Translations under genes and position numbers: made by a program | Assembly: GCA_009784565.1 (NCBI GenBank) | Contig: WRBL01000018.1 | Location: 1 to 37,351, forward strand | Direction: 5' to 3' | Source of the DNA: Streptosporangiales bacterium | GTDB taxonomy: Bacteria > Actinomycetota > Actinomycetes > Streptosporangiales > Streptosporangiaceae | Length of the DNA stretch: 37,351 nucleotides | Shown here: one piece after another, positions 30,480-37,351 of the stretch | How the letters are laid out: every line of letters begins with the position of its first letter | Position numbering within the stretch: the first letter of the stretch is position 1 | Notes under the pieces: model-generated | The model's input: only the letters and a program-made list of their open reading frames with translations | What the model was told of the DNA's origin: nothing | The model's database searches: none

Positions 30480-33260
30480 TTATAGCCAGTCCCTGAGAAC
30501 AGCCGCCAGCATGGTGCGGGAGCTGACGCCGAGCTTCCGGTAGATGTTCCGGAGGTGATGATCGACGGTGCTCGGGCTGATGAACAGCCGAGTGGCCACC
30601 TGCGCGTTGGTGGCGCCGCCGCCGACGAGCCGGGCGATCTGGGCCTCGCGCTCGGTCAGGTCGTCGACGCCGGACGGGACGGCTGTGTCCCCGGCCCGTT
30701 CCCGGGTCCCGACGGCCTGTTCCGTCCGGGCCCGTTCCGCGAACGCGGCGGCGCCGATGGCTTCGAAGGACTCCCAGGCCTCGCGCAACTGCTCCGCGGC
30801 CTGCTCGCGCCGATGCTTGCGGCGGAGCCACTCTCCGAACAGGAGACGGGTCCGGGCGAGATCGAACAGCGCGCCGGCCCGCTCCAGGTGCCCGATCGCC
30901 TCGGTGAACAGTTTCTCCCGTTCGGTATCGCTGTCCGGTCCGGTGCCGCGCAGCGCGATCGCCCGGCACTGGGCGCTCAGCCCGATTCCCCACTCGGTTC
31001 CGCCGACCCGGGCCCTGACGACGAGCCGGTCCAGCGCCAGTTCCGCCGTCGCCCGGTCGCCGCAGTGCACACCGGCCTCGACCGCGTAGGGCAAGATGAT
31101 GGAGCCCAGGTAGGAGCCGTTCTCCTCAAGATGGACCCGGGCATGCTGAAGCGCTGCCCCGTAGTCCCGCGTGGCGATCGCGAAGACCGTCAGCGCGAAG
31201 TGCGGGTACACCGCGCCCCGGTGCTGCCCGCGCCGCGCACAGTCACGGGCCATCTCCGCCGCCGCGGCTCGCAGCTTCTCTTCCTGTCCTCGCCATGCCG
31301 GAAGCAGGAGTTCGGTGGAGGTGACTCCGAGACGGTCGGGTGTGCCGGTGGCCGCCAGAATGCCACGTCCCTCGGCGTTGAGTTCCTCCGCCTCCTTGAG
31401 GTGCCCCGCGAAGATGTAGGCGGTCCCCAGGTAATCCAGGGCCACCGGGAGCGTCCCCAGCGTTCCCCGGGTCCGGCACAGCTCCACCAAGCGGCTGGAC
31501 AGCCGCCGGTACGCGTCGTAGTCGAGCACTTCGAAGGTGCACCAGATGCCCGCCTCGCACCAGCGTATCCACTGGTCCACTGGCCGGTCGTCCTCGAGAA
31601 GAGTCCGCACGGCCTTCCGCAGGACGGGACCGCCCTGGTCCGGACCGTCGGTCAGGACCGCCGAAAAACCACTCAGTGCCAGCCCCGGAAATGCCCCCGG
31701 CCCCGTGTCATCCTCCCGATAGGAAGCACGGAGGCTGGCATACCCGGCGATCCATTCCTCGTTGGTCCCGGAAGAGTAGAAGGCCGCTGTCATCGCGGCG
31801 AGCATCGCGTCCCGGGACGCGTCCGGGTCATAGGGTGCCAGCGCCCGCGCCGCCTGCAGCAAGGTAACCCGCGCCTGGTCTCCCTTCCCGAGCGTGGCCT
31901 GGATCTCCCCCCGCAGATACAGAAGCTCCGCCCAATTCAGTGGTTCGCGCATTTCCGGGTCGGCCTGGTCGAGCAGGATCTCCGCCTGACGGACCCGGCC
32001 CGCGCGGTACTCGGCGTCGGCCGCCGACAGGAGCCGGGCACGCTTCCTCCCGGCGTCGGGGGTCAGCTCCATCGCCCGGCGCAGGAACGCGGCGGCCGCG
32101 GCGAACCCTCCCCGTCCGGCGACCCGGACGGAGGCCTTCTCCAGCAGCATGGCGACTTTCTCGTCCGGGCCGTCCGCCGCGGCGGCCCGGTGCCAGGCGA
32201 CCTGGTCCTTATCTCGGTCCGGATCGCTGGCCTCGGCGAGAGCCGCGTGGACGCGCTGCCGGTCCCGTGAGGAGGATCCGGTGTAGACCGCGGAGCGGAT
32301 CAGGGGATGCCGGAAGACAACGCGGTCCCCGACCGTGACAAGCGCGCTGATCTCCGGCGCTTGGTCCAGGCGGGGACCCAGCCCGAGCAGGGCGGCCGAC
32401 TCCTCCAGCAATTCCGGGTTGCCCAGCGGATCGGCCGCGGCAAGAAGCAGGAACTCCCGCTGCTCAGGGGAGAGCCGCGCCAGTCTCCGGCGGTACACGT
32501 CGCGGGCGTCCGCGCCGACGGGAAGCGGGTCTGGAAGAAGTACGGCTCCGGCCAGTTGCTCTCCAGTCAGCTCCCGGGTTGTCTCCACGAGGGCGAGCGG
32601 GATCCCGCCCGACCGCTTGGCGATCTGGCCGGCCACCGCCGGGGCCACGATTCCGTCCGCCAGGTTCATCACCAGCTCACGCGCGAGCGCGGACGTCAAT
32701 CCCCCCACCCGGAGAGACGGCAGCCTCTCGAAGCACTCTTCGTTTCCCGTGGCCTCCCGGACCGTGAAGAGAAGCGCAACGTGCTCCTCTTTCAGTTGGC
32801 GGGCGACGAACGCGAGCACTCCAGCCGACGCCTGGTCGAGCCACTGCGCGTCATCCACCGCTATCAGCAGGGCATGCCCGGACGGAAGCCGGCCGGCGGC
32901 ACCGGACAGCAGGGCCACGGTCGCCAGCCCGACGAGGAACCGGCCCGGAGCGGGCCCGGCAGCCAGGCCGAAGGCCGACTCCAGCGCTGCCCGCTGCGGC
33001 TCCGGCAGCCGCGGAAGGTCTTCCAGAAGCGGCTGCATGAGCTGATAGAGCCCCGCGAACCCGAGCTCCATCTCGCTTTCGATCCCGGTAGCACGCAGGA
33101 TCCGGAAATCCCGCGCCTGGCCAGCCGCGTATTCCAGCAGAGCGGTCTTCCCGATTCCCGCTATTCCTCGCACCACAAGGGTCTCACTGACCCCGTCTCG
33201 TGCATTGTCCAGGAGTTTCTGGAGCATCGCGCACTCCGTCACACGGCCAATCACCGTCAC
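30480..33260 (-). CDS. Large LuxR-family regulator with AAA-type ATPase domain (LAL type)
   Basis: Regulator of about 926 residues. Near the N-terminus it has the family start VIGRVTECAMLQKLL, Walker A GIAGIGKT (about 32-39) and Walker B ALLIAVDDAQWLD. A long helical, TPR-like middle follows, and the C-terminal LuxR helix-turn-helix reads LTEREAQIARLVGGGATNAQ then VATRLFISPSTVDHHLRNIY. I chose GTG 33260 because GGGGA lies just before it and a promoter fits upstream. The frame stays open to 33473, and an ATG at 33359 is an alternative that would add 33 residues without family character. It is a single-gene unit; its targets are unknown. Confidence 0.88.
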   Translation of the reverse strand: MTVIGRVTECAMLQKLLDNARDGVSETLVVRGIAGIGKTALLEYAAGQARDFRILRATGIESEMELGFAGLYQLMQPLLEDLPRLPEPQRAALESAFGLAAGPAPGRFLVGLATVALLSGAAGRLPSGHALLIAVDDAQWLDQASAGVLAFVARQLKEEHVALLFTVREATGNEECFERLPSLRVGGLTSALARELVMNLADGIVAPAVAGQIAKRSGGIPLALVETTRELTGEQLAGAVLLPDPLPVGADARDVYRRRLARLSPEQREFLLLAAADPLGNPELLEESAALLGLGPRLDQAPEISALVTVGDRVVFRHPLIRSAVYTGSSSRDRQRVHAALAEASDPDRDKDQVAWHRAAAADGPDEKVAMLLEKASVRVAGRGGFAAAAAFLRRAMELTPDAGRKRARLLSAADAEYRAGRVRQAEILLDQADPEMREPLNWAELLYLRGEIQATLGKGDQARVTLLQAARALAPYDPDASRDAMLAAMTAAFYSSGTNEEWIAGYASLRASYREDDTGPGAFPGLALSGFSAVLTDGPDQGGPVLRKAVRTLLEDDRPVDQWIRWCEAGIWCTFEVLDYDAYRRLSSRLVELCRTRGTLGTLPVALDYLGTAYIFAGHLKEAEELNAEGRGILAATGTPDRLGVTSTELLLPAWRGQEEKLRAAAAEMARDCARRGQHRGAVYPHFALTVFAIATRDYGAALQHARVHLEENGSYLGSIILPYAVEAGVHCGDRATAELALDRLVVRARVGGTEWGIGLSAQCRAIALRGTGPDSDTEREKLFTEAIGHLERAGALFDLARTRLLFGEWLRRKHRREQAAEQLREAWESFEAIGAAAFAERARTEQAVGTRERAGDTAVPSGVDDLTEREAQIARLVGGGATNAQVATRLFISPSTVDHHLRNIYRKLGVSSRTMLAAVLRDWL

Positions 33261-33295
33261 GCATTCCCCGGGTTCAGAGAGGGCCAAGTATCGGG

Positions 33296-33324
33296 ATGTT
33301 ACACGATACGAACGCTGCCGTGAA
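33296..33324 (-). promoter_or_regulatory. Candidate promoter of the LuxR-type regulator
   Basis: On the minus strand TTCACG (33319-33324) and TAACAT (33296-33301) are separated by 17 bases. The expected start near 33289 leaves about 29 bases to the GTG at 33260, which supports that start over the upstream alternatives. Confidence 0.5.
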
Positions 33325-33454
33325 GAATTCTGATCGCCGACTGTCGATCTAAGAACCATGAGTTCTCGCGATACCCAGCCGGGTCCGCAGCTGGCACGCT
33401 CATTCGCACAAGCCGACGGCACGGCGAAACGGGGATTCCTTGTCATCTGAATCA

Positions 33455-33580
33455 ATGGCACCTGGCACATCACCGGGCACTGGCGACGTCGAGATCCTGG
33501 ACGCGGTCGAGGTGGTGGCCACTTCTCGCGCTCCGCACGAACTGCCGTACCTGACGCTACTCACGCGCCCTGGTTCCTGA
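33455..33580 (+). CDS. Possible 41-aa ORF or gene remnant
   Basis: Reads MAPGTSPGTGDVEILDAVEV and continues to ELPYLTLLTRPGS before TGA. The middle shows G/C-rich third codon positions like real genes here, but there is no good ribosome-binding site near the ATG (GGGGA is about 20 bases away). It may be a small protein or the decayed end of a gene lost next to the AT-rich WD40 island. I do not recognise it. Confidence 0.25.
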   Translation: MAPGTSPGTGDVEILDAVEVVATSRAPHELPYLTLLTRPGS

Positions 33581-33618
33581 AGCGCCGCCGCAAACGAGAC
33601 GAGCCACCGGCGTTCGGG

Positions 33619-35019
33619 GTGAGCGAAGCGACAGCCGACCGGAGAAGACTCATCATTAAACGAATTATTGGCATCGTTCTATGCACCGCCATTATATTTA
33701 GCGTCAGCTTCGTCATGCGCAGGTACGGACTCAGAGCGGCTGCCGACTTCACCCGGATCCTCTCATTTTCCCCGACATGCATATCGATAATCAGATGGGG
33801 ATGGGGGGCGGGCGCATCAACATACGTCGGCCCCCGAATCAAGCACCCCTACCTCATGATAACCACTGGAATACTTGGACTATCCATTTGCCTTGCCGCA
33901 GCAATCATCCCCATCACCTCACACGAATCAATCATATCCGCCATTCATGATTTCATATCATCGATACTTCCAAAGTCGCCACCCAAAAAATGCCCCACGT
34001 GGATCGACGCGTCCTCGCCAGCCAATCCACTCGACTCGAGACTTGCCGCTTCCTCCGGAACCCTGAAGACCGAACTCTCGATCTCCGGCGACTACTCTAT
34101 CCGGAAAGTGGCGTTCAGTCGCGGCGGAAGCACCATCGCCGCGGTCGCCGAGCAGAGTTCAAATACAAATTCAGCTAACCGAATTTACCTGTGGAACGCA
34201 AAACACCTCAAAAATCCCACTCTCCTGCCCGATACCCAAAGCAACAATTACGGAACCAGCACTGCCGTCGATCTAGCCTTCAGCCCGGCCGGAAACTTCC
34301 TCGCAGCAAGCGACACCAATGGCCTCGACGTATGGGATCTAGGATCCTGCACAGATTCCTACAATTCCGCAATCCTGCCATCGGCAATCACCTATATCCC
34401 CGGCGAGGCAGCCATCGTCACGATCGACGAGGGCGACCGCGGTGAAATACTAGACCCAAATACCGGATGGTCCCGAATTCCAAAACCGCTCTCCGGCAAT
34501 AATTCCACAAGCTGGAAATATACACAGATAGCCGCCAGTCGCGGCGGGGCAGATATAGCGACAACAGCCGCAACCGGAACGCTGACACAGCAAGCATACA
34601 TCTGGGATCGAGAAAACGGACGCAGATACGGCCCGATTTCAGCTCAGCAGCAGCTCACCGCAGTGAATTCTGTCGACTTCAATCCTAACGGAAACATACT
34701 TGCGATCGCCGGAATAGGAGCGACCAAGCTATGGAGTACAGGACGGCACACCTACACATACCTGTGGAGCGCAATCAATACAACACCTCAGGCTGAAGCA
34801 TTCAGTCCAAACGGAACTACACTAGCAGTTGGCGATTCCGACGGGAACATATATCTTTGGAATATCTACACGCATCGCGTGATCGGAACAATTAGATGCC
34901 CGATAGGAGATTGGCAAGGACTTACGTTCAGCCCAGACGGAAGAACGCTTGCGGCGTACGCCCGCCGCAGTTCCCGGATCTACATTTACCACGTCAACTA
35001 CCAGCCAGTGCGCGGGTAG
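33619..35019 (+). CDS. Membrane-anchored WD40-repeat-like protein
   Basis: Protein of 466 residues. Two hydrophobic segments near the N-terminus (IIGIVLCTAIIFSVSFV, about 16-32, and LMITTGILGLSICLAAAIIP, about 79-98) predict membrane anchoring. From about residue 155 seven WD40-like blades follow, each with FSP/FNP-type turns and a W-D/W-N end: VAFSRGGSTIAAV...YLWNA, LAFSPAGNFLAAS...DVWDL, and so on to LTFSPDGRTLAAYARRSSRI. Such propellers are scaffolds for protein contacts. The start is GTG 33619, since no other start lies in the open frame before it. The gene is distinctly AT-richer than its neighbours (29 of 60 G+C in 34201-34260), which suggests recent acquisition. Confidence 0.85.
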   Translation: MSEATADRRRLIIKRIIGIVLCTAIIFSVSFVMRRYGLRAAADFTRILSFSPTCISIIRWGWGAGASTYVGPRIKHPYLMITTGILGLSICLAAAIIPITSHESIISAIHDFISSILPKSPPKKCPTWIDASSPANPLDSRLAASSGTLKTELSISGDYSIRKVAFSRGGSTIAAVAEQSSNTNSANRIYLWNAKHLKNPTLLPDTQSNNYGTSTAVDLAFSPAGNFLAASDTNGLDVWDLGSCTDSYNSAILPSAITYIPGEAAIVTIDEGDRGEILDPNTGWSRIPKPLSGNNSTSWKYTQIAASRGGADIATTAATGTLTQQAYIWDRENGRRYGPISAQQQLTAVNSVDFNPNGNILAIAGIGATKLWSTGRHTYTYLWSAINTTPQAEAFSPNGTTLAVGDSDGNIYLWNIYTHRVIGTIRCPIGDWQGLTFSPDGRTLAAYARRSSRIYIYHVNYQPVRG

Positions 35020-35333
35020 CGTTAACCCAGCAGCCGCGATTGAAACCGTCTGGCCTGCTGCTCCGGACTTGCACCTTGGGGCCAGGGCCTCGGCCTGCTG
35101 GCGCGTGACGTCGTTCCCGCCCGCCGGCCGACCTCGGGCGCCACCCAGCCCGGCACCAGTTCCGGCCGCGCTCGGTGGCCCGCCGGGCCATGTCGATGAG
35201 CTGATCCCCCTCTTCCCCCGGCTAGTTCAGGCAATTTGCTTTTCCCGAACTACTTGCTAATGGTCGGAAAAGCCTACAGGATTGACCACAGACGGGTTCA
35301 CAGGGGGACAGAAAGCTGCTTTCGGGGGCGTCA
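35020..35333. other. 314-base region without a recognised gene
   Basis: The first 200 bases are GC-rich and read on the minus strand as short open stretches in different frames (for example LIDMARRATERGRNW and, in another frame, NDVTRQQAEALAPRC). This looks like decayed coding sequence, but no family can be named. The last 110 bases are AT-richer, contain an inverted repeat (35238-35273), and lead to the HATPase gene. No clear promoter was found. Confidence 0.5.
35238..35273. repeat. Inverted repeat upstream of the HATPase gene
   Basis: GCTTTTCC (35238-35245) pairs perfectly with GGAAAAGC (35266-35273). With a one-base bulge the stem can instead run through CCGA/TCGG to 10 bp with a 15-base loop. 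It lies 61 bases before the ATG at 35334 and may be an operator, or a terminator for the upstream WD40 gene. Confidence 0.4.
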
Positions 35334-35774
35334 ATGTCGAGCGGTACAACCGCGTTCTCGCCAGGCACCAGATCGTTGTGCCGGACGTTCCCGGGCCGTC
35401 CGGCACAGGTCACGGCCGTGCGAAGCTTCCTCCTCCAGCACCTGACCTCCCTCCACTGTCCGGACGGCGCCCTCGACGACATTCTGGTCTGCGCCTCGGA
35501 GCTCGCCACCAACGCGGTACTGCACAGCCACTCCGGGAACCCCGGCGAGCACTTCGACGTGGAAATTGCCCTCCGGGCCGGAGAATCGATCTACGTGGCG
35601 GTCCGGGACTCCGGCGGCCCGTGGGCGCGGCCCCGCGCCGCCGGGACCCCCGACGAGGACGCCGAGTGCGGCCGCGGACTGCAGGTGGTGGCCGCCCTGT
35701 CGGCGGACACCGGGATCACCGGCGACGCCTCCGGGCGGACCGCCTGGTTCCTCAGCCAGTGGAAACCCGTCTAA
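35334..35774 (+). CDS. Histidine-kinase-like ATPase (anti-sigma regulatory factor type)
   Basis: Protein of 146 residues consisting of a single GHKL/HATPase domain. The N box is seen as CASELATNAVLHSHSG, the G1 box as VRDSGGPWARP, and the G2 box as CGRGLQVVAALS. Such stand-alone proteins (RsbW/SpoIIAB-like) are serine kinases or binding partners that hold sigma factors or anti-anti-sigma factors. No sigma factor or anti-anti-sigma gene lies in the window. The ATG at 35334 is preceded by GGGGG about 6-10 bases upstream. It converges with the urate-catabolism operon. Confidence 0.88.
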   Translation: MSSGTTAFSPGTRSLCRTFPGRPAQVTAVRSFLLQHLTSLHCPDGALDDILVCASELATNAVLHSHSGNPGEHFDVEIALRAGESIYVAVRDSGGPWARPRAAGTPDEDAECGRGLQVVAALSADTGITGDASGRTAWFLSQWKPV

Positions 35775-35800
35775 ACGCGGGAGCCGCCGGCTGCCCGTGG

Positions 35801-36127
35801 TCAGGAACCCCGGTAGGTGGAGTAGGCGAAGGGGCTGAGCAGCAGGGGAACGTGATGGTGGGCGTCCGGGTCGGTGACCTCGAAAGTGACGGTGACCTCG
35901 GGATAGAACGCCTGGACGTCGAGGCGGCCGAAGTACCCGGCGGTGTCGAAGGTGAGGCGGTGGACGCCGGGGCCGGGGTCCCCGAGGTCGTTGACCCGGC
36001 CGTCGGCGTTGGTGGTGGCGCGCTCCACGAGGTGCCAGGCATCCCGTGAGCGGGACTCGACGCTGACGGCGACGCCCGCGGCCGGCGTTCCGCTGGTCGC
36101 GTCAAGGACATGTGTCGACAGGCTCAC
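35801..36127 (-). CDS. uraH: 5-hydroxyisourate hydrolase (transthyretin-like)
   Basis: Enzyme of 108 residues that hydrolyses 5-hydroxyisourate to OHCU, the second step of urate breakdown. The N-terminal STHVLDATSGTPAAGV carries the first catalytic His, and the C-terminal YSTYRGS is the hallmark tetrapeptide YRGS that separates it from transthyretin. I chose GTG 36127, which overlaps the OHCU decarboxylase stop by 4 bases (GTGA); the open frame further upstream lies over that gene and has no family similarity. Confidence 0.95.
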   Translation of the reverse strand: MSLSTHVLDATSGTPAAGVAVSVESRSRDAWHLVERATTNADGRVNDLGDPGPGVHRLTFDTAGYFGRLDVQAFYPEVTVTFEVTDPDAHHHVPLLLSPFAYSTYRGS

Positions 36128-36615
36128 CGTGCCTCCTCCGCGCGCACCAGCCTGGCCAGGCGCAGCCGGTTGATCTTGGCGAGTTCGGCCAGGGCGGCGC
36201 GGGTCTCGATCTCGGGGGAATTGCCGAGCCGGGCCTGGCACAGGGCGAGCAGTTCCCCGGGGCCGCGCCCGGCGGCGCACACCAGGTAGACGCGGCCGAA
36301 GCGGCGTTCGTAGGCGGCGTTGGCGGCCGCGATCGCGGCCTTGATCTCGTCGCCGGCACCGTCCATGCCCGACTGCTCCTTCCTGGACCACTCGCTGGAG
36401 GGCCGTTCCCCGATGCGAGGATGCCCGGCGAGCGCCTGGTCCAGTCCCGCGGCGCCGAGCAGCGCGGTCGCGATGTCCGACGCTTTCTCCAGGGCGGTCT
36501 CGCCGGAGTAGGGGCGGCCCCCGAGGATCGCTTCGATCCAGGCGCCGGCCGTGCAGCAGGTTCTCAGCCGGCCGCGCAGTTCGGCCGCCGGGGCGGCGTT
36601 GAAGTCGTCCAGCAC
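36124..36615 (-). CDS. uraD: 2-oxo-4-hydroxy-4-carboxy-5-ureidoimidazoline (OHCU) decarboxylase
   Basis: Enzyme of 163 residues that converts OHCU to S-allantoin, the third step of urate breakdown. The catalytic His is in LAGHPRIGERP, and the conserved Glu/Arg region is seen in SEWSRKEQSG and ERRFGRVYLVCAAGR. The start is GTG 36615, 4 bases after the permease stop, and the gene is coupled to uraH. Together they give stereospecific allantoin formation from uricase product; the uricase itself is not in the window. Confidence 0.94.
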   Translation of the reverse strand: MLDDFNAAPAAELRGRLRTCCTAGAWIEAILGGRPYSGETALEKASDIATALLGAAGLDQALAGHPRIGERPSSEWSRKEQSGMDGAGDEIKAAIAAANAAYERRFGRVYLVCAAGRGPGELLALCQARLGNSPEIETRAALAELAKINRLRLARLVRAEEAR

Positions 36616-36619
36616 TCGG

Positions 36620-37351
36620 TCACTCCACGGGTGTCGTCGGCTGCCCGGGAACTCCGGCGGCGACGGCGCCGCCGCTCACCGCTTCCTGGACGGGAGTGCC
36701 GCCGCCGCGGCCCCCGTTTCCCAGGTGGTTGAACAGCAGGTTCAGCGCGAACACGACGACCACGGTCGCGGTGATGCTGGATCCGAAGATCACCTGGAAG
36801 TCCTTGGGGAACTCGTCGTAGATGTGGGAGTCGAAGGCGGGCAGCAGTCCCGCGGCCAGGGCGGCCGCGACGATGAGCAGGTTGTGGTTGCCGGAGAAGT
36901 TCACCTTGTGCAGGGTCTGGATGCCGACCGCCGTGACCATCGCGAACATCACCGTGGCGGCGCCGCCGACGACCGGCCCGGGCAGGTCGGCGATGACCTG
37001 CCCGACCTTGGGAATCAGGCCCAGGACCAGCAGGAGCACGCCGCAGACCGTGACCACCCACCGGCTGCGCACCTTGGTCAGGCCGACCAGGCCGACGTTC
37101 TCGGCGAACGCGGTGTCGGGGAAGGAGTTGGTGAAGGACGCGAGGAACGCCGACAGGGCATCCGCCGCCAGGCCGCGCGCCAGGTCACCCGGGGTCAGGT
37201 CCTTGCCGGTCATCTCGCCCACCGCCAGCATGTCCGCCGTCGACTCGGTGAACGTCACGATCATGACGATGCACATGGTGATGATGGGGGCGACGGCGAA
37301 TTTCGGGGCTCCGAAGTGGAAGATGCTCGGCGCGCCGAACCACCCGGAGGC
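36620..37351 (-). CDS. NCS2 nucleobase permease (xanthine/urate type), C-terminal part
   Basis: Membrane transporter cut by the right window edge; 243 codons are visible. The frame runs through the edge, reading SGWFGAPSIFHFGAPKFAVA and then PIITM before the internal ATG at 37276. The NCS2 signature CIVMIVTFTESTADMLAVGE is present, followed by hydrophobic segments (VVTVCGVLLLVLGLIP; VVGGAATVMFAMVTAVGIQT; NLLIVAAALAAGLLPA). The family moves xanthine, urate or uracil with protons. Its place as the first visible gene of the uraD-uraH operon favours urate or xanthine. Confidence 0.92.
   Translation of the reverse strand, partial: ASGWFGAPSIFHFGAPKFAVAPIITMCIVMIVTFTESTADMLAVGEMTGKDLTPGDLARGLAADALSAFLASFTNSFPDTAFAENVGLVGLTKVRSRWVVTVCGVLLLVLGLIPKVGQVIADLPGPVVGGAATVMFAMVTAVGIQTLHKVNFSGNHNLLIVAAALAAGLLPAFDSHIYDEFPKDFQVIFGSSITATVVVVFALNLLFNHLGNGGRGGGTPVQEAVSGGAVAAGVPGQPTTPVE

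Larger units (their letters stand above)
33261..33618. other. Intergenic region with promoter and possible 41-aa ORF
   Basis: This 358-base stretch separates the divergent LuxR-type and WD40 genes. It holds the LuxR-type gene promoter (33296-33324) and a possible small ORF on the plus strand (33455-33580). No promoter for the WD40 gene could be recognised. The base composition shifts from GC-rich to AT-richer across its right end. Confidence 0.6.

Noticed and set aside
33261-33473. Longer start for the LuxR-type regulator (ATG 33473 or 33359)
   Set aside because: The extra residues lack family character, and a plausible promoter lies at 33296-33324, downstream of those starts. The ATG at 33359 is not fully excluded.
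34994-35234. Leftward frames of 65 and 70 codons after the WD40 gene
   Set aside because: They run into the WD40 stop region, are Arg-rich, and shift frame relative to the readable fragments. I treat the region as unassigned or decayed.
36128-36391. N-terminal extension of the hydroxyisourate hydrolase frame to 36391
   Set aside because: It overlaps uraD. The family begins at the STHVLD segment, consistent with GTG 36127.

Overview
The window is high-GC DNA (one counted line inside the Pnkp gene is 48 of 60 G+C) with very GC-rich third codon positions, GTG and TTG starts alongside ATG, and gene families typical of Actinobacteria: TetR, IclR, ROK and large LuxR-type regulators, SCP-x-like thiolase with an OB-fold partner, Hen1/Pnkp, and an HATPase anti-sigma-like protein. 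I would guess a Streptosporangiales/Thermomonosporaceae-like or Streptomyces-like soil organism, but genus is not decidable from the sequence. No rRNA, tRNA, insertion sequence or CRISPR array was seen.

Region 1 (1-12222) is a long leftward acyl-CoA catabolic operon. In transcription order it holds a TetR regulator, two crotonases, a quinone-oxidoreductase-like MDR protein, an acyl-CoA dehydrogenase, a kinase fused to a DUF6285-like domain, an acyl-CoA synthetase, a crotonase, a probable 21-aa ORF, a second acyl-CoA dehydrogenase, a crotonase and an SDR cut by the window edge. A fifth crotonase is divergent from tetR. The kinase plus an acyl-CoA dehydrogenase with an ACAD10/11-like signature suggests activation of 4-hydroxyacyl-CoAs by phosphorylation followed by phosphate loss. 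This resembles levulinate/4-hydroxy acid catabolism (LvaA/LvaB/LvaC) in pseudomonads and ACAD10/11 in animals. Two near-identical palindromes (7946, 11310) are candidate TetR operators.

Region 2 (12262-18379) is a Rieske oxygenase unit: Zn-alcohol dehydrogenase, phthalate-dioxygenase-like oxygenase, an unrecognised 147-aa protein and a PDR-type reductase, all leftward. Divergent from it are an IclR regulator and an MFS importer. Strong promoters in front of the dehydrogenase and the MFS gene each carry ATATC-N7-GATAT-like sites just downstream of the expected start point, which fits IclR repression of both units.

Region 3 (18448-21018) is a leftward inositol-monophosphatase-like gene, a DUF35 OB-fold protein and an SCP-x-type thiolase. 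Region 4 (21081-24990) is the bacterial RNA-repair pair Hen1 and Pnkp, bracketed by a 12-bp direct repeat. Region 5 (25144-33260) contains a secreted protein, the Entner-Doudoroff genes edd-eda with a small hypothetical gene, a ROK repressor divergent from edd, and a large LuxR-type ATPase regulator.

Region 6 (33261-35333) is a visibly AT-richer island (one counted line is 29 of 60 G+C) with a membrane-anchored seven-blade WD40-like protein between stretches of unassigned sequence. Region 7 (35334-37351) has an HATPase anti-sigma-like gene, then a leftward urate-catabolism operon: NCS2 permease (cut by the window edge), OHCU decarboxylase and 5-hydroxyisourate hydrolase.
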